Positions 44,234 to 54,046 of a stretch of DNA of 64,000 nucleotides are shown piece by piece. The notes under the pieces are model-generated. The model was not told where the DNA came from. It did no database searches and saw only the letters and a program-made list of their open reading frames with translations. This DNA is from Idiomarina xiamenensis 10-D-4 (lineage in GTDB: Bacteria > Pseudomonadota > Gammaproteobacteria > Enterobacterales > Alteromonadaceae), in contig NZ_AMRG01000016.1 of NCBI RefSeq assembly GCF_000299895.1, positions 1 to 64,000 of the forward strand, given 5' to 3'. The position numbers and the translations under genes are program-made. How positions within the stretch are numbered: position 1 is the first letter of the stretch; each line of letters starts with the position of its first letter.

Positions 44234-47069
44234 AGTGACGCTCCTCTCCAGTTCCATCGATGTTAGTGACACAACGCTGACACAATTGTGGATGTTCAGC
44301 TATTTGACCAACCTCTTCACGGTGATGCCAACAACGTTCACATTTAGCATACTCGGTACGCTTAACCTGTAACCACAACCCGGTAATATCGGTTGCAACA
44401 GCCTCTGCCGGAGCTTTGTCAACGGCGCTCACATGAGCAGCCGAGGTCAGCATGACAAAACGCAGTTCGTCATCTAGGCGTTGTAACTTGTCGGCCAGTT
44501 CTGGTTGCGCATAAAGGGTTAACTCAGCCTGCAACGAACCACCGATAACATCGTCACGACGCGCTTGCTCAAGCGCGCGGTTGACTTGATCACGTACCGC
44601 CAGTAACTCTGTCCAATAGCGGTTTTCGCTATCGGCGACACCGGCAAATTCGTTAAAGCCCTGATACCAGCTATCGGCTTGTGCAAACTTGCCGCGCTGG
44701 CCTGGCAGCGCCTGCCAAATTTCTTCGGCAGTAAAACTCATGATTGGCGCCATCCAGCGTACCAATGCTTCGGCAATATGATACAACGCCGTTTGACAAG
44801 AGCGGCGAGCATTACCATCACGCTTAGCGGTATACTGACGATCTTTAATGATATCCAAATAAAAGCTACCCAACTCAATGGAACAGAAGTGCATCAGTTT
44901 TTGCACTACCTGATGGAATTGGTAACTGTCATAAGCGGCTAGTAATTCAGCCTGCAGATCGGCCGCACGTCCGACAATCCAGCGGTCCAATTCGACCATA
45001 TCGGCTTGCTTAAGGGCATGTTGTTGCGGCTCAAAACCGTTCAGGTTAGCGAGTAAGAAACGCGCAGTATTACGAATGCGTCGGTAAGCATCGGCAGAGC
45101 GCTTCAAAATTTCGTCAGAGACGGTCATTTCGGCGGAATAGTCGGTCGACGCGACCCATAACCGTAAAATATCGGCGCCCAGCTTATTCATCACGTCTTG
45201 CGGTGACATCACGTTACCCAACGACTTAGACATCTTGCGGCCTTGACCGTCGACGGTAAAACCGTGCGTCAATACTTGTCGATAAGGGGCTTGTTGATAC
45301 ATCGCCACGCCAGTCATTAACGACGACTGGAACCAACCACGGTGCTGGTCTGAACCTTCCAAATAGAGGTCAGCAGGCCAACTCAAACCGTCAAACTCGC
45401 GCAACACGCAATGATGCGTCACACCAGAATCAAACCAGACATCCAAAGTATCGGTGACTTTACGGTACTGTTTAGCTTCTTCTTCGTCCAACAAATCTTC
45501 AGGCTGCAAATCAAACCATGCCTGAATCCCCGCTTGTTCAACTCGTTGTGCGACTTGCGCCATTAACTCAAGTGTACGTGGATGTAAGCTGTCATCATCG
45601 CGACGGACAAAGATAGCAATGGGGTTACCCCAGGTGCGCTGCCGCGAAATACACCAGTCTGGGCGCCCTTCAACCATTTGTTCAATGCGACTTTGACCCC
45701 AGTCGGGTACCCATTGTACCGCGTCGATCTGTGTTAATGCCTGTTGCCGCAGGCCTTCTTTTTCCATGCTGATGAACCACTGCGGAGTAGCACGGAAAAT
45801 GATAGGCGTTTTATGCCGCCAGCAGTGAGGGTAAGAATGCTGATACGCCTCGTGGTGTAGCAAATTACCCTGCTCACGCAGTTGTTCGATGATGGCATCA
45901 TTGGCTTTTAACACATGCATACCGGCAAACAACGGCGTATCGTCTTTATAGACACCGTTATCGCCGACCGGGTTGTAAACCTCGATACCGTATTTTTGTC
46001 CGACTAAAAAGTCATCAACACCATGTCCTGGGGCGGTATGCACACAGCCGGTGCCCGACTCAGTGGTCACGTGGTCGCCTAAGATCATGGGGACTTGTAG
46101 GTCATATAACGGGTGTTGCAGTTGCACGCCTTCTAAATCTTTGCCCTGACAGAAGCCCAACTTGTGATAATGGTCGATGTCGTAACGTTGCATCACATCG
46201 GCAACCAAATCCGAGGCGATGATGAGTCGCTCGGCCTGGCGTTCTTTTTCGGCGTCGGCCTCTATTTGAACTAATGCGTACTCTAATCCAGCGGCTAACG
46301 TGACAGCGCGGTTGGCTGGCATAGTCCATGGCGTGGTGGTCCAAATCGCGACACTTAATGGTCCGTTACCCGGGTGCCCCTGCGGATGCTGAAAACGCGC
46401 CACTACATCGGTTTCCGACATCACCGGCAAGCGCACATCAATCGCCGCCGAGGTCTTATCCTGATACTCAACCTCAGCCTCGGCCAATGCCGAACCACAA
46501 TCGGTACACCAATGTACCGGCTTAAAGCCTTGTTGCAGATGACCATTATCGATAATTTTCGCTAACGCGCGAATGCTGTCGGCTTCTTGTTTAAAGTTCA
46601 TGGTTAGGTAAGGTGTATCCCACGCTCCTAACACACCTAAACGTTTGAAATCAGTGCGTTGCTGTTCGACTTGTTGCAGCGCGTATTCACGGCATTTTTG
46701 GCGAAACTCGGCCAGCGTCAATTTTTTACCCGGTTTGCCGTGTTTTTTCTCAACCTGCAATTCAATCGGCAAGCCGTGACAATCCCAGCCCGGCACATAA
46801 GGCGCATCAAAGTCGCTCAAGGTTTTGGCTTTAACAATGATGTCTTTCAAAATTTTATTGACCGCATGACCAATGTGAATCTGGCCGTTGGCGTAGGGAG
46901 GGCCATCGTGCAGAATGAACGTCGGCTTTCCTGCTTTGGCTTGGCGAATCTGTCCATACAGATCCTGCTGATACCAATTTTCCAGCATAACCGGCTCGCG
47001 CTGGGCCAAATTGCCGCGCATCGGGAACGCTGTTTCAGGAAGGTTTAGCGTCTGTTTATAATCACTCAT
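44226..47069 (-). CDS. ileS: Isoleucyl-tRNA synthetase
   Basis: A 947-residue class I synthetase with [18 protein letters not shown] (HIGH), KMSKS in [11 protein letters not shown], a large CP1 editing insertion, and a C-terminal zinc finger (CERCWHH...CQRC). The length and the zinc site fit the bacterial IleS1 type. It precedes lspA, as in most gammaproteobacteria. The 144-bp gap to ribF shows no T-box or leader peptide. Confidence 0.98.
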   Translation of the reverse strand: MSDYKQTLNLPETAFPMRGNLAQREPVMLENWYQQDLYGQIRQAKAGKPTFILHDGPPYANGQIHIGHAVNKILKDIIVKAKTLSDFDAPYVPGWDCHGLPIELQVEKKHGKPGKKLTLAEFRQKCREYALQQVEQQRTDFKRLGVLGAWDTPYLTMNFKQEADSIRALAKIIDNGHLQQGFKPVHWCTDCGSALAEAEVEYQDKTSAAIDVRLPVMSETDVVARFQHPQGHPGNGPLSVAIWTTTPWTMPANRAVTLAAGLEYALVQIEADAEKERQAERLIIASDLVADVMQRYDIDHYHKLGFCQGKDLEGVQLQHPLYDLQVPMILGDHVTTESGTGCVHTAPGHGVDDFLVGQKYGIEVYNPVGDNGVYKDDTPLFAGMHVLKANDAIIEQLREQGNLLHHEAYQHSYPHCWRHKTPIIFRATPQWFISMEKEGLRQQALTQIDAVQWVPDWGQSRIEQMVEGRPDWCISRQRTWGNPIAIFVRRDDDSLHPRTLELMAQVAQRVEQAGIQAWFDLQPEDLLDEEEAKQYRKVTDTLDVWFDSGVTHHCVLREFDGLSWPADLYLEGSDQHRGWFQSSLMTGVAMYQQAPYRQVLTHGFTVDGQGRKMSKSLGNVMSPQDVMNKLGADILRLWVASTDYSAEMTVSDEILKRSADAYRRIRNTARFLLANLNGFEPQQHALKQADMVELDRWIVGRAADLQAELLAAYDSYQFHQVVQKLMHFCSIELGSFYLDIIKDRQYTAKRDGNARRSCQTALYHIAEALVRWMAPIMSFTAEEIWQALPGQRGKFAQADSWYQGFNEFAGVADSENRYWTELLAVRDQVNRALEQARRDDVIGGSLQAELTLYAQPELADKLQRLDDELRFVMLTSAAHVSAVDKAPAEAVATDITGLWLQVKRTEYAKCERCWHHREEVGQIAEHPQLCQRCVTNIDGTGEERHFA

Positions 47070-47213
47070 GCGTGCTGTATTCCGTCTTTATCATATAAGT
47101 TTATCGGTAATGCCTAATAATCTATCATTAGGCCGCCGCTTTTAGCACCTGCATTGTGCTAATGTTTCGTCAAGAATATCCGTGTTCTGCAACGCAGACC
47201 GTTGCTTCGTCAG

Positions 47214-48134
47214 CTAAGCGAAAACCTCGCGCGCTTGCTGAGCATCTTTGCTAATTTGCTCAGCCAACTGCTGTAACGACTCAAAACGCCGCTCATCACG
47301 AATTTTAGCCAACGCTGTCACAGTGACCCGCTGCCCATAAATATCGCCAGTAAAATCAAACAAATGCACTTCTAACTGCATGTCTTGCCCGTTCAACGTG
47401 GGACGCTTACCGACATTAGCGACGCCACGGTATGTTTGTCCAGCTAACTCGACAGTCACCGCATAGACCCCGTGCAACGGCGATTTTAATCGTTTTAGCG
47501 GCACATTGGCGGTTGGGAAGCCGATTTTTCGACCATTTTTACGACCATGAATGACGCGTCCCGACAAGCTATAAGGTCGCCCTAACATTGCCGCCGCGCT
47601 ATCAAAGTCAGCGCTTGCTAGCGCCTGTCGAATCGCGGTGCTACTGACCCGCTGCTGCTGTTGTCGGAAACTGTGTGTATCGACCACGTCAAAACCATAC
47701 TGCTGTCCGGCGCGTTGTAGTAACGCGAAATCGCCCTCGCGACCACGGCCAAAACGAAAGTCATCACCGACCACTAAAAACTCTACCGCCAACTTATCGC
47801 GTAATACATCATCGATAAACTGTTGCGCCGGCTGTGCCGCAAAGCGACGATTAAATTCAATACCGATGTGACGTTGAATGCCGGTTGCCGCTAATGCCTG
47901 ATATTTCTCGCGCCAATTGGTCAAGCGAGCCGGTGCTTGTTGCGGCTGAAACAACTCTAACGGTTGTGGCTCAAAAGTCATTACCGCTGCCGTTAACTGG
48001 CGTTGCTGCGCTTGCTGTAACACCCGCGCCAACACCGCCTGATGGCCTAAATGTACACCATCGAAGTTACCGATGGTGAGTACGCAACCACGATGCCGTG
48101 GACGTAAGTTGTGGATGCCGCGAATGAATTCCAT
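47214..48134 (-). CDS. ribF: Bifunctional riboflavin kinase/FAD synthetase RibF
   Basis: A 306-residue enzyme with an N-terminal FAD synthetase domain (LTIGNFDGVHLGHQAVL) and a C-terminal riboflavin kinase domain (from about 185; GRKIGFPTANVPL). It makes FMN and FAD. The start MEFIRGIHNLRP matches the family. A TTG four codons upstream (48146) has a better-spaced AAAGG and is an alternative. No FMN riboswitch is visible upstream. Confidence 0.95.
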   Translation of the reverse strand: MEFIRGIHNLRPRHRGCVLTIGNFDGVHLGHQAVLARVLQQAQQRQLTAAVMTFEPQPLELFQPQQAPARLTNWREKYQALAATGIQRHIGIEFNRRFAAQPAQQFIDDVLRDKLAVEFLVVGDDFRFGRGREGDFALLQRAGQQYGFDVVDTHSFRQQQQRVSSTAIRQALASADFDSAAAMLGRPYSLSGRVIHGRKNGRKIGFPTANVPLKRLKSPLHGVYAVTVELAGQTYRGVANVGKRPTLNGQDMQLEVHLFDFTGDIYGQRVTVTALAKIRDERRFESLQQLAEQISKDAQQAREVFA

Positions 48135-48279
48135 AGCTAATGCCAAGCTTACCTTTTTTAACTCGCAGCCGCGCCGCGAATGACAGCGGCCGATTATAAC
48201 GTAAGCAACGGCTAGATTCAGCACCCATAGTCAGGAAATGCAAAGCAAACTTGCCCCGCTTGAAGGGTTTATCTATCGC

Positions 48280-49833
48280 TTAGGTGCGCAGATGTCGTGG
48301 CCGCACCCCCAAAACCAGCAAGCTCAATAAATAGGCGCCACCACCGACACCGATGAGCGCGGCTAAGCGCCAACTGCGCTCACTAACCGACCAATGCTGC
48401 CAATCGGGTAACGCAGGTTGCAACATGACCAGTAATACCGTCATCAGCAATGTCGCCAGTAGCACCTTGCTCAAAAAACTGACACTACCGGGTTGCCACA
48501 CCAACGCGCCTTCGCGTTTTAACGTGATACCCAATAACCCAGCATTGACCAAGGCCGAAAGCGCGGTAGCTAATGCTAAGCCAACGTAACCAAAAGGGAT
48601 GGCAAAAATCACGTTGAACACCATGTTAGTCAGCATTGCAATGATGCCAAATTTGACCGGTCGTTTAGTGTCCTGCCGTGAGTAAAAACCGGTGGCTAGT
48701 ACCTTAACCAGCATAAAACTGAGCAAACCGGTGGCGTAGGCGATCAAACTGTAAGATGCCATTTGCGCATCGCTGTAGCTAAAGGCACCATGCATAAACA
48801 GCACCATTAACATCGGTTGTGCCAGCACAATTAAACCTGCCATTGCCGGTAAACCGAGCAACACCACCATGCGAATCCCCCAATCTAAGGTGCGTTGAAA
48901 TTCGATTGCGGAACGGTCGCTATGGCGAGCCGATAAGGCCGGCAAAATGACCGTCGCAATGGCAATGCCAAATAACCCCAACGGGAATTCTAAGAGTCGA
49001 TCAGAATAATAGAGCCAACTGATAGATCCGCTCATTAAGAAGCTCGCAATCAGCGTATCAAACAGCAAATTAATCTGACTTACCGAGACACCGAATAAGG
49101 CCGGTAACATCAGTTTGCGAATTTTTTTAACACCAGGATCAGACCAGCCCCAACGCGGCCGTACCAACAATCCGGCACGCTTTAAAAAAGGTAGCTGAAA
49201 TAAAAATTGGATCAGGCCGCCAAAAAACACACCCCACGCTAAGCCATATTCGGGCTCATCTAATTGCGGCGCCAACCAAATTGCAGCAAGAATAATCGCC
49301 ACGTTTAAGAATACCGGGGTAAACGCGGCCACCGCAAACTTACCCAATGTATTAAGAATCGCGCCCGCTAATGCGGTAAAGGTAATGAACCACAAGTAAG
49401 GAAAGGTAATGCGTAATAAATCTGACGCCAGCACGAACTTTTGCGCCTGCGGCCCGCCCTGCCACCAGTCGATAAACCAGCCGGTACCAAATAGCGCAGT
49501 GACCAACGGCGAGGCAATCATGCCGACTAAGGTAACGATGCTAACAATAGTTCCTAAAGTGCCGGCCACCCGCGCTATCAACAGTTGCCTATCGGGCAGC
49601 TCCTTACCTTGTTGATATTCAACTAGCACCGGAACAAATGCTTGCGCGAAAGCGCCTTCTGCAAATAAACGCCGTAAAAAATTAGGGATTTTATTAGCAA
49701 AAAAGAATACATCGGCTGCCGCCCCAGCGCCCATCAGGTTAGCGATCACGACATCGCGCACCAGCCCAAGCATACGCGAAAGTAAGGTCATGGTACTGAC
49801 CACTAAGCCGGAACGTAATAAGCCTTTAGACAC
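48280..49833 (-). CDS. murJ: Lipid II flippase MurJ
   Basis: A 517-residue MATE-like protein with about 14 membrane helices. It starts at GTG 49833 (MSKGLLRSGLVVSTMTLLSRMLGLVRD; GAGAAA 8 nt upstream). The conserved region FFANKIPNFLRRLFAEGAFAQAFVPVL contains the functional Arg residues. It moves lipid II across the inner membrane. It is divergent from rpsT, the standard arrangement, and an N-terminal extension to 49869 is not supported. Confidence 0.96.
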   Translation of the reverse strand: MSKGLLRSGLVVSTMTLLSRMLGLVRDVVIANLMGAGAAADVFFFANKIPNFLRRLFAEGAFAQAFVPVLVEYQQGKELPDRQLLIARVAGTLGTIVSIVTLVGMIASPLVTALFGTGWFIDWWQGGPQAQKFVLASDLLRITFPYLWFITFTALAGAILNTLGKFAVAAFTPVFLNVAIILAAIWLAPQLDEPEYGLAWGVFFGGLIQFLFQLPFLKRAGLLVRPRWGWSDPGVKKIRKLMLPALFGVSVSQINLLFDTLIASFLMSGSISWLYYSDRLLEFPLGLFGIAIATVILPALSARHSDRSAIEFQRTLDWGIRMVVLLGLPAMAGLIVLAQPMLMVLFMHGAFSYSDAQMASYSLIAYATGLLSFMLVKVLATGFYSRQDTKRPVKFGIIAMLTNMVFNVIFAIPFGYVGLALATALSALVNAGLLGITLKREGALVWQPGSVSFLSKVLLATLLMTVLLVMLQPALPDWQHWSVSERSWRLAALIGVGGGAYLLSLLVLGVRPRHLRT

Positions 49834-49893
49834 AAATAGTTTCTCAAATAAGTGGTGGGGCAGAAACAATCAGTTATTGACCATAACAGACTG

Positions 49894-49920
49894 TTGTTTG
49901 GCTGCAAGCTTCGTTATAAT
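49894..49920 (+). promoter_or_regulatory. Possible upstream rpsT promoter
   Basis: TTGTTT (49894-49899) and a perfect TATAAT (49915-49920) are separated by 15 nt, shorter than ideal. E. coli rpsT also has two promoters, which makes this plausible. Confidence 0.4.
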
Positions 49921-49988
49921 GGCTGCATTGTACTTGGCTGTGCTTTTTTTGTCATTGATGTCTGGTCATTTTGGCAACGCATTTGCTG

Positions 49989-50017
49989 TTGACTTTTGCG
50001 GCTAAAACAGGCATATT
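49989..50017 (+). promoter_or_regulatory. Main rpsT promoter
   Basis: TTGACT (49989-49994), a 17-nt spacer and CATATT (50012-50017) face right, about 50 nt upstream of the rpsT start. Confidence 0.7.
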
Positions 50018-50068
50018 CCACGGCCTTTATTAATGTGCGTTCAGTTAACGAATTTTTAGGAGTCCACC

Positions 50069-50329
50069 TTGGCTAACATCAAGTCTGCGAAAAAGCGCGC
50101 GAAACAGGCAGAAAACAACCGTCGCCATAACGCCAGCCGTCGCTCAATGATGCGTACTTACCTGAAGAAGGTAAATGCTGCAGTTGAAGCTAAAGACAAA
50201 GAAGCAGCGCAAGCAGCGTTGGTTCAAGTAACACCAATCCTTGATCGCTACGCGACCAAAGGATTAATCAGCAAGAATAAAGCCGCTCGTCATAAGAGCC
50301 GCTTGAACGCGAAAGTTAAAGCGCTGTAA
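50069..50329 (+). CDS. rpsT: 30S ribosomal protein S20
   Basis: An 86-residue, very basic helical protein ([25 protein letters not shown]-type start, cut short here by rule). It starts with TTG, preceded by TAGGAG at 6 nt. E. coli rpsT also uses a non-AUG start linked to its autogenous control. It is monocistronic with its own promoter and terminator. Confidence 0.98.
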   Translation: MANIKSAKKRAKQAENNRRHNASRRSMMRTYLKKVNAAVEAKDKEAAQAALVQVTPILDRYATKGLISKNKAARHKSRLNAKVKAL

Positions 50330-50350
50330 GCGATTAAACTTGTTCGCACC

Positions 50351-50378
50351 AAAAAAACCGGCGTCTGCCGGTTTTTTT
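50351..50378. terminator. Bidirectional intrinsic terminator between rpsT and ptmA
   Basis: AAAAAAACCGGC (50351-50362), loop GTCT, and GCCGGTTTTTTT (50367-50378) form a stem with T-runs in both directions. It ends rpsT rightwards and can end the legionaminic acid operon leftwards, 69 nt past the ptmA stop. Confidence 0.9.
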
Positions 50379-50446
50379 GTGCTCGCGATTTGTATGCTTA
50401 CGACTGGTATGCTCACAAATAGCGCAGTAGAGAATACGCTAACCGA

Positions 50447-51193
50447 TTAGGTACTAAAACCATCATCGACAGTCAGCGTCTGACCACAAATATACCGTGC
50501 CGCGTCGCTGAGCAAGAAGATCACGCTGCCGCTAATATCATCGGCATTCAACATACCTTTGCTGTTGCAATAGCGACGATAGTTCTGTTGAAACTGGGCA
50601 TGCTGACCATCTTCGATACCACCCGGCGCTACACAGTTGACTCGAAATGGCAGACCATCGGCGTCGTGCGCGGCGTAATTAGTGAGATAGCGGGTCAGGT
50701 GTTGCACTCCAGCCTTAATTGCCGCATATTCGACCGGCATCGTCATCGGTAATTGCTCATAAACATCAAAACGTGGTGCAATTTGGCCGTAAATCGACGA
50801 AAAGTTAACCAGCGAAAACGCTTGTTGACGTGCTTTAGCAGCCAAATAACAGCGCTGCATGACCTGAAAATAAAGCCCTAAATGTTGACTGACATTGTCT
50901 TGAAAATCACTCAGCTGCACCTCGCAGAAATCACGACCATAAGCGCTATTACGGGGATACGCTAAATTAACCGCACCGTCGAATCCTTCAGCCAATAATG
51001 GATCTAGAATCGCGTTAGCACTGGCACTACCGCGGACATAGCGAATACCGGCTTGTTGCAAGCTCGCTTGTGGGTGCTCGGCAATATCCAGCGCTACCAC
51101 CTCGGCGCCGGCTTGCTGAATAGCGAGCGCCATGCGCGCGCCCAACAGGCCGTTGGCACCAATCACTAAAATACGTTTATCAGCCAGTGTCAT
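50447..51193 (-). CDS. ptmA: Short-chain dehydrogenase/reductase, PtmA-like
   Basis: A 248-residue SDR with the NAD(P)-binding motif GANGLLGARMA near the N-terminus, a Ser in NFSSIYG, and YAAIKAG supplying the catalytic Tyr and Lys. The order ptmE-ptmF-ptmB-ptmA matches the legionaminic acid branch of Campylobacter flagellin glycosylation, so I call it PtmA. Its exact reaction is not settled from sequence. It is the last gene of the operon. Confidence 0.78.
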   Translation of the reverse strand: MTLADKRILVIGANGLLGARMALAIQQAGAEVVALDIAEHPQASLQQAGIRYVRGSASANAILDPLLAEGFDGAVNLAYPRNSAYGRDFCEVQLSDFQDNVSQHLGLYFQVMQRCYLAAKARQQAFSLVNFSSIYGQIAPRFDVYEQLPMTMPVEYAAIKAGVQHLTRYLTNYAAHDADGLPFRVNCVAPGGIEDGQHAQFQQNYRRYCNSKGMLNADDISGSVIFLLSDAARYICGQTLTVDDGFST

Positions 51194-51238
51194 TACATCA
51201 CTTTCCTTGGATATTAATTAGCGTTTGAGCCACCCGCG

Positions 51239-51937
51239 CTAAGTATTACTCTCAGCGCGTAAATAGGCCTCGGCGGTAATAAAATCGTAGCGGTCGTCAA
51301 TATCGACCGCTCGTTGTTTGGGAATCTCGACGGCTTTGGTACGTCCACTGAGCACACCCGCTCCTGTCAGTACAAACTCTGGTCGCGTCACATAAGCCAC
51401 CGTGGTCATATCATAGACCGGAGGCGCTGCTTGACGGTGATGAACCGCTTGCGACGACGTTGCCGCCAACTGTACATAACCCTCGGCATTCATGGTCAGC
51501 ATATTAAAATAAGGGCTGCGCGCCGCTGCTGTCACCGTCACCACCATATCGGTGTGCTCATCTAATGCCTGTAAGCAACGCTGTAAATCGTCTGTAGCAC
51601 GCAGCGGACTGGTTGTGGGTACACTGATAAAGCGCTGGAAATCCCGGCCTTGCGCACGTACATGGTTAATCGCGTGCTGCCACGCCAACCACTCAGGTGA
51701 ACGATCCTGAGCCAGTTCCGGTGGACGCCGAATCAACTCGGCACCACACTGTTGCGCTAAGGCAGCGATTTCGTCGTCGTCGGTAGAGACAAATACCTGT
51801 TCAATCTCGGCAACCGCTTGCGCACTCTCGATAGCGCGTTGTAGCAGCGGCTTACCCATTAACGATAGCAGGTTCTTACGTGGCAATCCCTTAGAGCCAC
51901 CACGCGCGAAAATAAACGCGAAAGTTGTTTGCATCAA
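51239..51937 (-). CDS. legF: CMP-legionaminic acid synthetase-type cytidylyltransferase
   Basis: A 232-residue acylneuraminate cytidylyltransferase with the CTP-binding motif FARGGSKGLPRKNLLSLMG near the N-terminus and a second conserved stretch RPPELAQDRSPEW. It activates the nonulosonic acid as the CMP sugar for transfer. Called LegF (PtmB in Campylobacter) from its neighbours; sequence alone does not separate Leg, Neu and Pse specificity. Overlaps ptmF by 4 nt. Confidence 0.86.
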   Translation of the reverse strand: MMQTTFAFIFARGGSKGLPRKNLLSLMGKPLLQRAIESAQAVAEIEQVFVSTDDDEIAALAQQCGAELIRRPPELAQDRSPEWLAWQHAINHVRAQGRDFQRFISVPTTSPLRATDDLQRCLQALDEHTDMVVTVTAAARSPYFNMLTMNAEGYVQLAATSSQAVHHRQAAPPVYDMTTVAYVTRPEFVLTGAGVLSGRTKAVEIPKQRAVDIDDRYDFITAEAYLRAESNT

Positions 51938-52914
51938 TCATTCCTCATCATGCTGCGTAAGGCATCTAAGGTCTTCAATAGGGTCATCGATTCGGCTACA
52001 GTCGCTAATGGCGCGCTAGGCTGCACCTGCGCTTGCGCCTGATCGGCATAAAACTGCTCCAGTAAACGTAAATACATGTCGCTATGTTCAGCGTTGGCCT
52101 GTAAGGTGCGGCCGTCGGCATAGCGACAAATTAACGTTTGCGTCAGTAAGTTCCAGCGCAATACGGCATTTTCCGTGGTGAACACCGATTCGCGCTGAAC
52201 CACCTGTTGCACAAAGTTCTGATGCAAACTGACCGGCACCCCATCGGCACTAGTTAAGAGGCTAGTGACGCTCTGTTCAACGTCGGCTTGCAACAACGGC
52301 TGTGGCATCGATAGCGCACACTGCGCCGTTAACGGTCCCAATAACCATTGTAAATAATCTAACTCGTGCGATAACTCTAATAAGACGCCACCACCAAGTT
52401 TGCGCTGCGCCGATACCGATTGCTGATAAGGTAAATGGGGACGCCAAGCGGCTAAATGTTGCCCAACGTGAGCATGCACGTGCAATAACCGACCATGCTC
52501 GGGTGCTTGCAGCCACTGCTTTAATTGCGCCAATTGCTGCCGAAAACGCAATGGGTAAGCCAGCGCTATGTAGCCTTGCTTTGCGCTCGGTAATAAGCGT
52601 TCAGCGTCGGCAGCATTCAGCGCCAGCGGCTTTTCGATTAACAACGGTATTTTCAACGACGCCAAGCGCAATGCGTAATCAATGTGGTGAGAAGCCGGCG
52701 CGGCGATGATCGCTGCTTCGATTTGCGCTAGCGGCAATGCCTGCCATTGCGAAAAACAACGGCTAACACCGTCTGCTTGATAATCAACTAAGTTGAGCTC
52801 ACGCCCTGAAGCCGACAGTAACCAGCACTCACAATCCGGCCTGAGTCGTCGACTATTACTGGCATGCCTTAGGGCGATGGCGCCACTGCCAATAATCAGA
52901 ATGGCACCGCTCAC
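51934..52914 (-). CDS. ptmF: Gfo/Idh/MocA-family oxidoreductase, PtmF-like
   Basis: A 326-residue NAD(P)-dependent oxidoreductase with an N-terminal Rossmann motif (IIGSGAIALRHASN), the family's EKPLA motif (IEKPLALNAADAERLL), and a C-terminal alpha/beta domain (GGGVLLELSHELDYLQWLLG). In Campylobacter a similar gene, ptmF, lies between ptmE and ptmB. Its substrate here is unknown. It overlaps ptmE by 4 nt. Confidence 0.8.
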   Translation of the reverse strand: MSGAILIIGSGAIALRHASNSRRLRPDCECWLLSASGRELNLVDYQADGVSRCFSQWQALPLAQIEAAIIAAPASHHIDYALRLASLKIPLLIEKPLALNAADAERLLPSAKQGYIALAYPLRFRQQLAQLKQWLQAPEHGRLLHVHAHVGQHLAAWRPHLPYQQSVSAQRKLGGGVLLELSHELDYLQWLLGPLTAQCALSMPQPLLQADVEQSVTSLLTSADGVPVSLHQNFVQQVVQRESVFTTENAVLRWNLLTQTLICRYADGRTLQANAEHSDMYLRLLEQFYADQAQAQVQPSAPLATVAESMTLLKTLDALRSMMRND

Positions 52915-53996
52915 AGCTGTTCAAACTCACTTTGGGCGCGCTTAAAGTCTTCCATGCGGCCGATATCAAGCCAATACTCTTGCAACGGAAACACATTGAC
53001 TTGGCGTTGTTGCTCGATTTCCTGAGTCAATAGATCGGGCATGTCTATCCGTTGCTGCAGCGGCACTCGTTCGATCAACTCTGGCGAGATCAGATAAATA
53101 CCGGCATTGACGTCGTACCAGGAAACCGGCTTTTCAACGATACCAGTCGCTTGATGACCATCACTACGTACCACGCCATACGGAATTTGAAACTCGTGTT
53201 GACGTACACACATGGTCGCGACACCACCGCACTGCTGGTGAAAATCCAACAACTTGCGATAGTCCAAATTGGTCAACAGGTCACCATTCATCATGAATAG
53301 CGGTTCAGAAAGCTGCTCAGCACGCAACAAACCCAAGGCGCCAGCAGTACCCAACGGCTTATCTTCATGCACATAGCGAATGTCGACGCCCCAGTGACTA
53401 CCATCACCGAAATGTGAGGTGATCATTTCAGGCTTATAGTGGGTCGAGATATAAAAACGCTGAAAGCCCGCATTAACAAAGCCCTCTAAAATCACCTGTA
53501 AAATCGGCTTACCACCTACTTCAAGCATGGGTTTCGGGCAATCTTGAGTTAATGGTCGTAAACGCGTACCAAAGCCGCCCGCCATCAAGAACACCGCGTT
53601 ATCGTATTGCGGACGGCTGAGCAAACTCTGCAGCGTTTCTAAGCGGGTCACTGTGCCCTGCTCATTGAGTATCGGCAACTGCAACACTTGGTGCTTTTCC
53701 ATCCAACGCTGCAAACGCTCTAGCGACCAATCGCTATAGCCGACCTTAGGTTGACTGTTCATCACTTCGGTGACAGCGGTATCCAAGCCTTTTCGAGCCA
53801 GCAAGCCGCGGCGAATATCACCGTCGGTCAGCGTGCCTAATAACTTCCGCTCAGCGTCTACCACCAGCACAATGCGTAGTGCGGCGTTATCCAGCGTGGT
53901 CATGGCGTCGGCGATGGTCGCCGTGGGTGTCACTAATGCCGATTGCCAATCTTTCATGGACGGTGTTGCTCCTGTCTTAAGGGGGTCAGCCAGCAA
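52911..53996 (-). CDS. ptmE: CBS-domain sugar-1-phosphate nucleotidyltransferase PtmE
   Basis: A 361-residue protein with a tandem CBS pair (about 15-130; DGDIRRGLLARKG) followed by a nucleotidyltransferase (about 135-361; MAGGFGTRLRPLTQDCPKPM). This CBS fusion is the PtmE layout. Campylobacter PtmE makes GDP-glucosamine, which commits a GDP-linked precursor to legionaminic acid. The ATG chosen is the one nearest a plausible context; slightly shorter starts (MKDWQSALV) are possible. Confidence 0.88.
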   Translation of the reverse strand: MLADPLKTGATPSMKDWQSALVTPTATIADAMTTLDNAALRIVLVVDAERKLLGTLTDGDIRRGLLARKGLDTAVTEVMNSQPKVGYSDWSLERLQRWMEKHQVLQLPILNEQGTVTRLETLQSLLSRPQYDNAVFLMAGGFGTRLRPLTQDCPKPMLEVGGKPILQVILEGFVNAGFQRFYISTHYKPEMITSHFGDGSHWGVDIRYVHEDKPLGTAGALGLLRAEQLSEPLFMMNGDLLTNLDYRKLLDFHQQCGGVATMCVRQHEFQIPYGVVRSDGHQATGIVEKPVSWYDVNAGIYLISPELIERVPLQQRIDMPDLLTQEIEQQRQVNVFPLQEYWLDIGRMEDFKRAQSEFEQL

Positions 53997-54046
53997 AGCT
54001 ATACAGATTTCATGCCAACAAAACTTTGACGGTAGCGGGCTTATCC

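Noticed and set aside
47070-47213. T-box, leader peptide or riboswitch upstream of ileS
   Set aside because: The gap has no run of Ile codons after a start, no T-box core motif and no conserved riboswitch structure that I could see.
48135-48279. FMN riboswitch upstream of ribF
   Set aside because: The 145-bp gap lacks the AGGA/GATTC-type RFN elements, and ribF kinases in this clade are not normally riboswitch-controlled.
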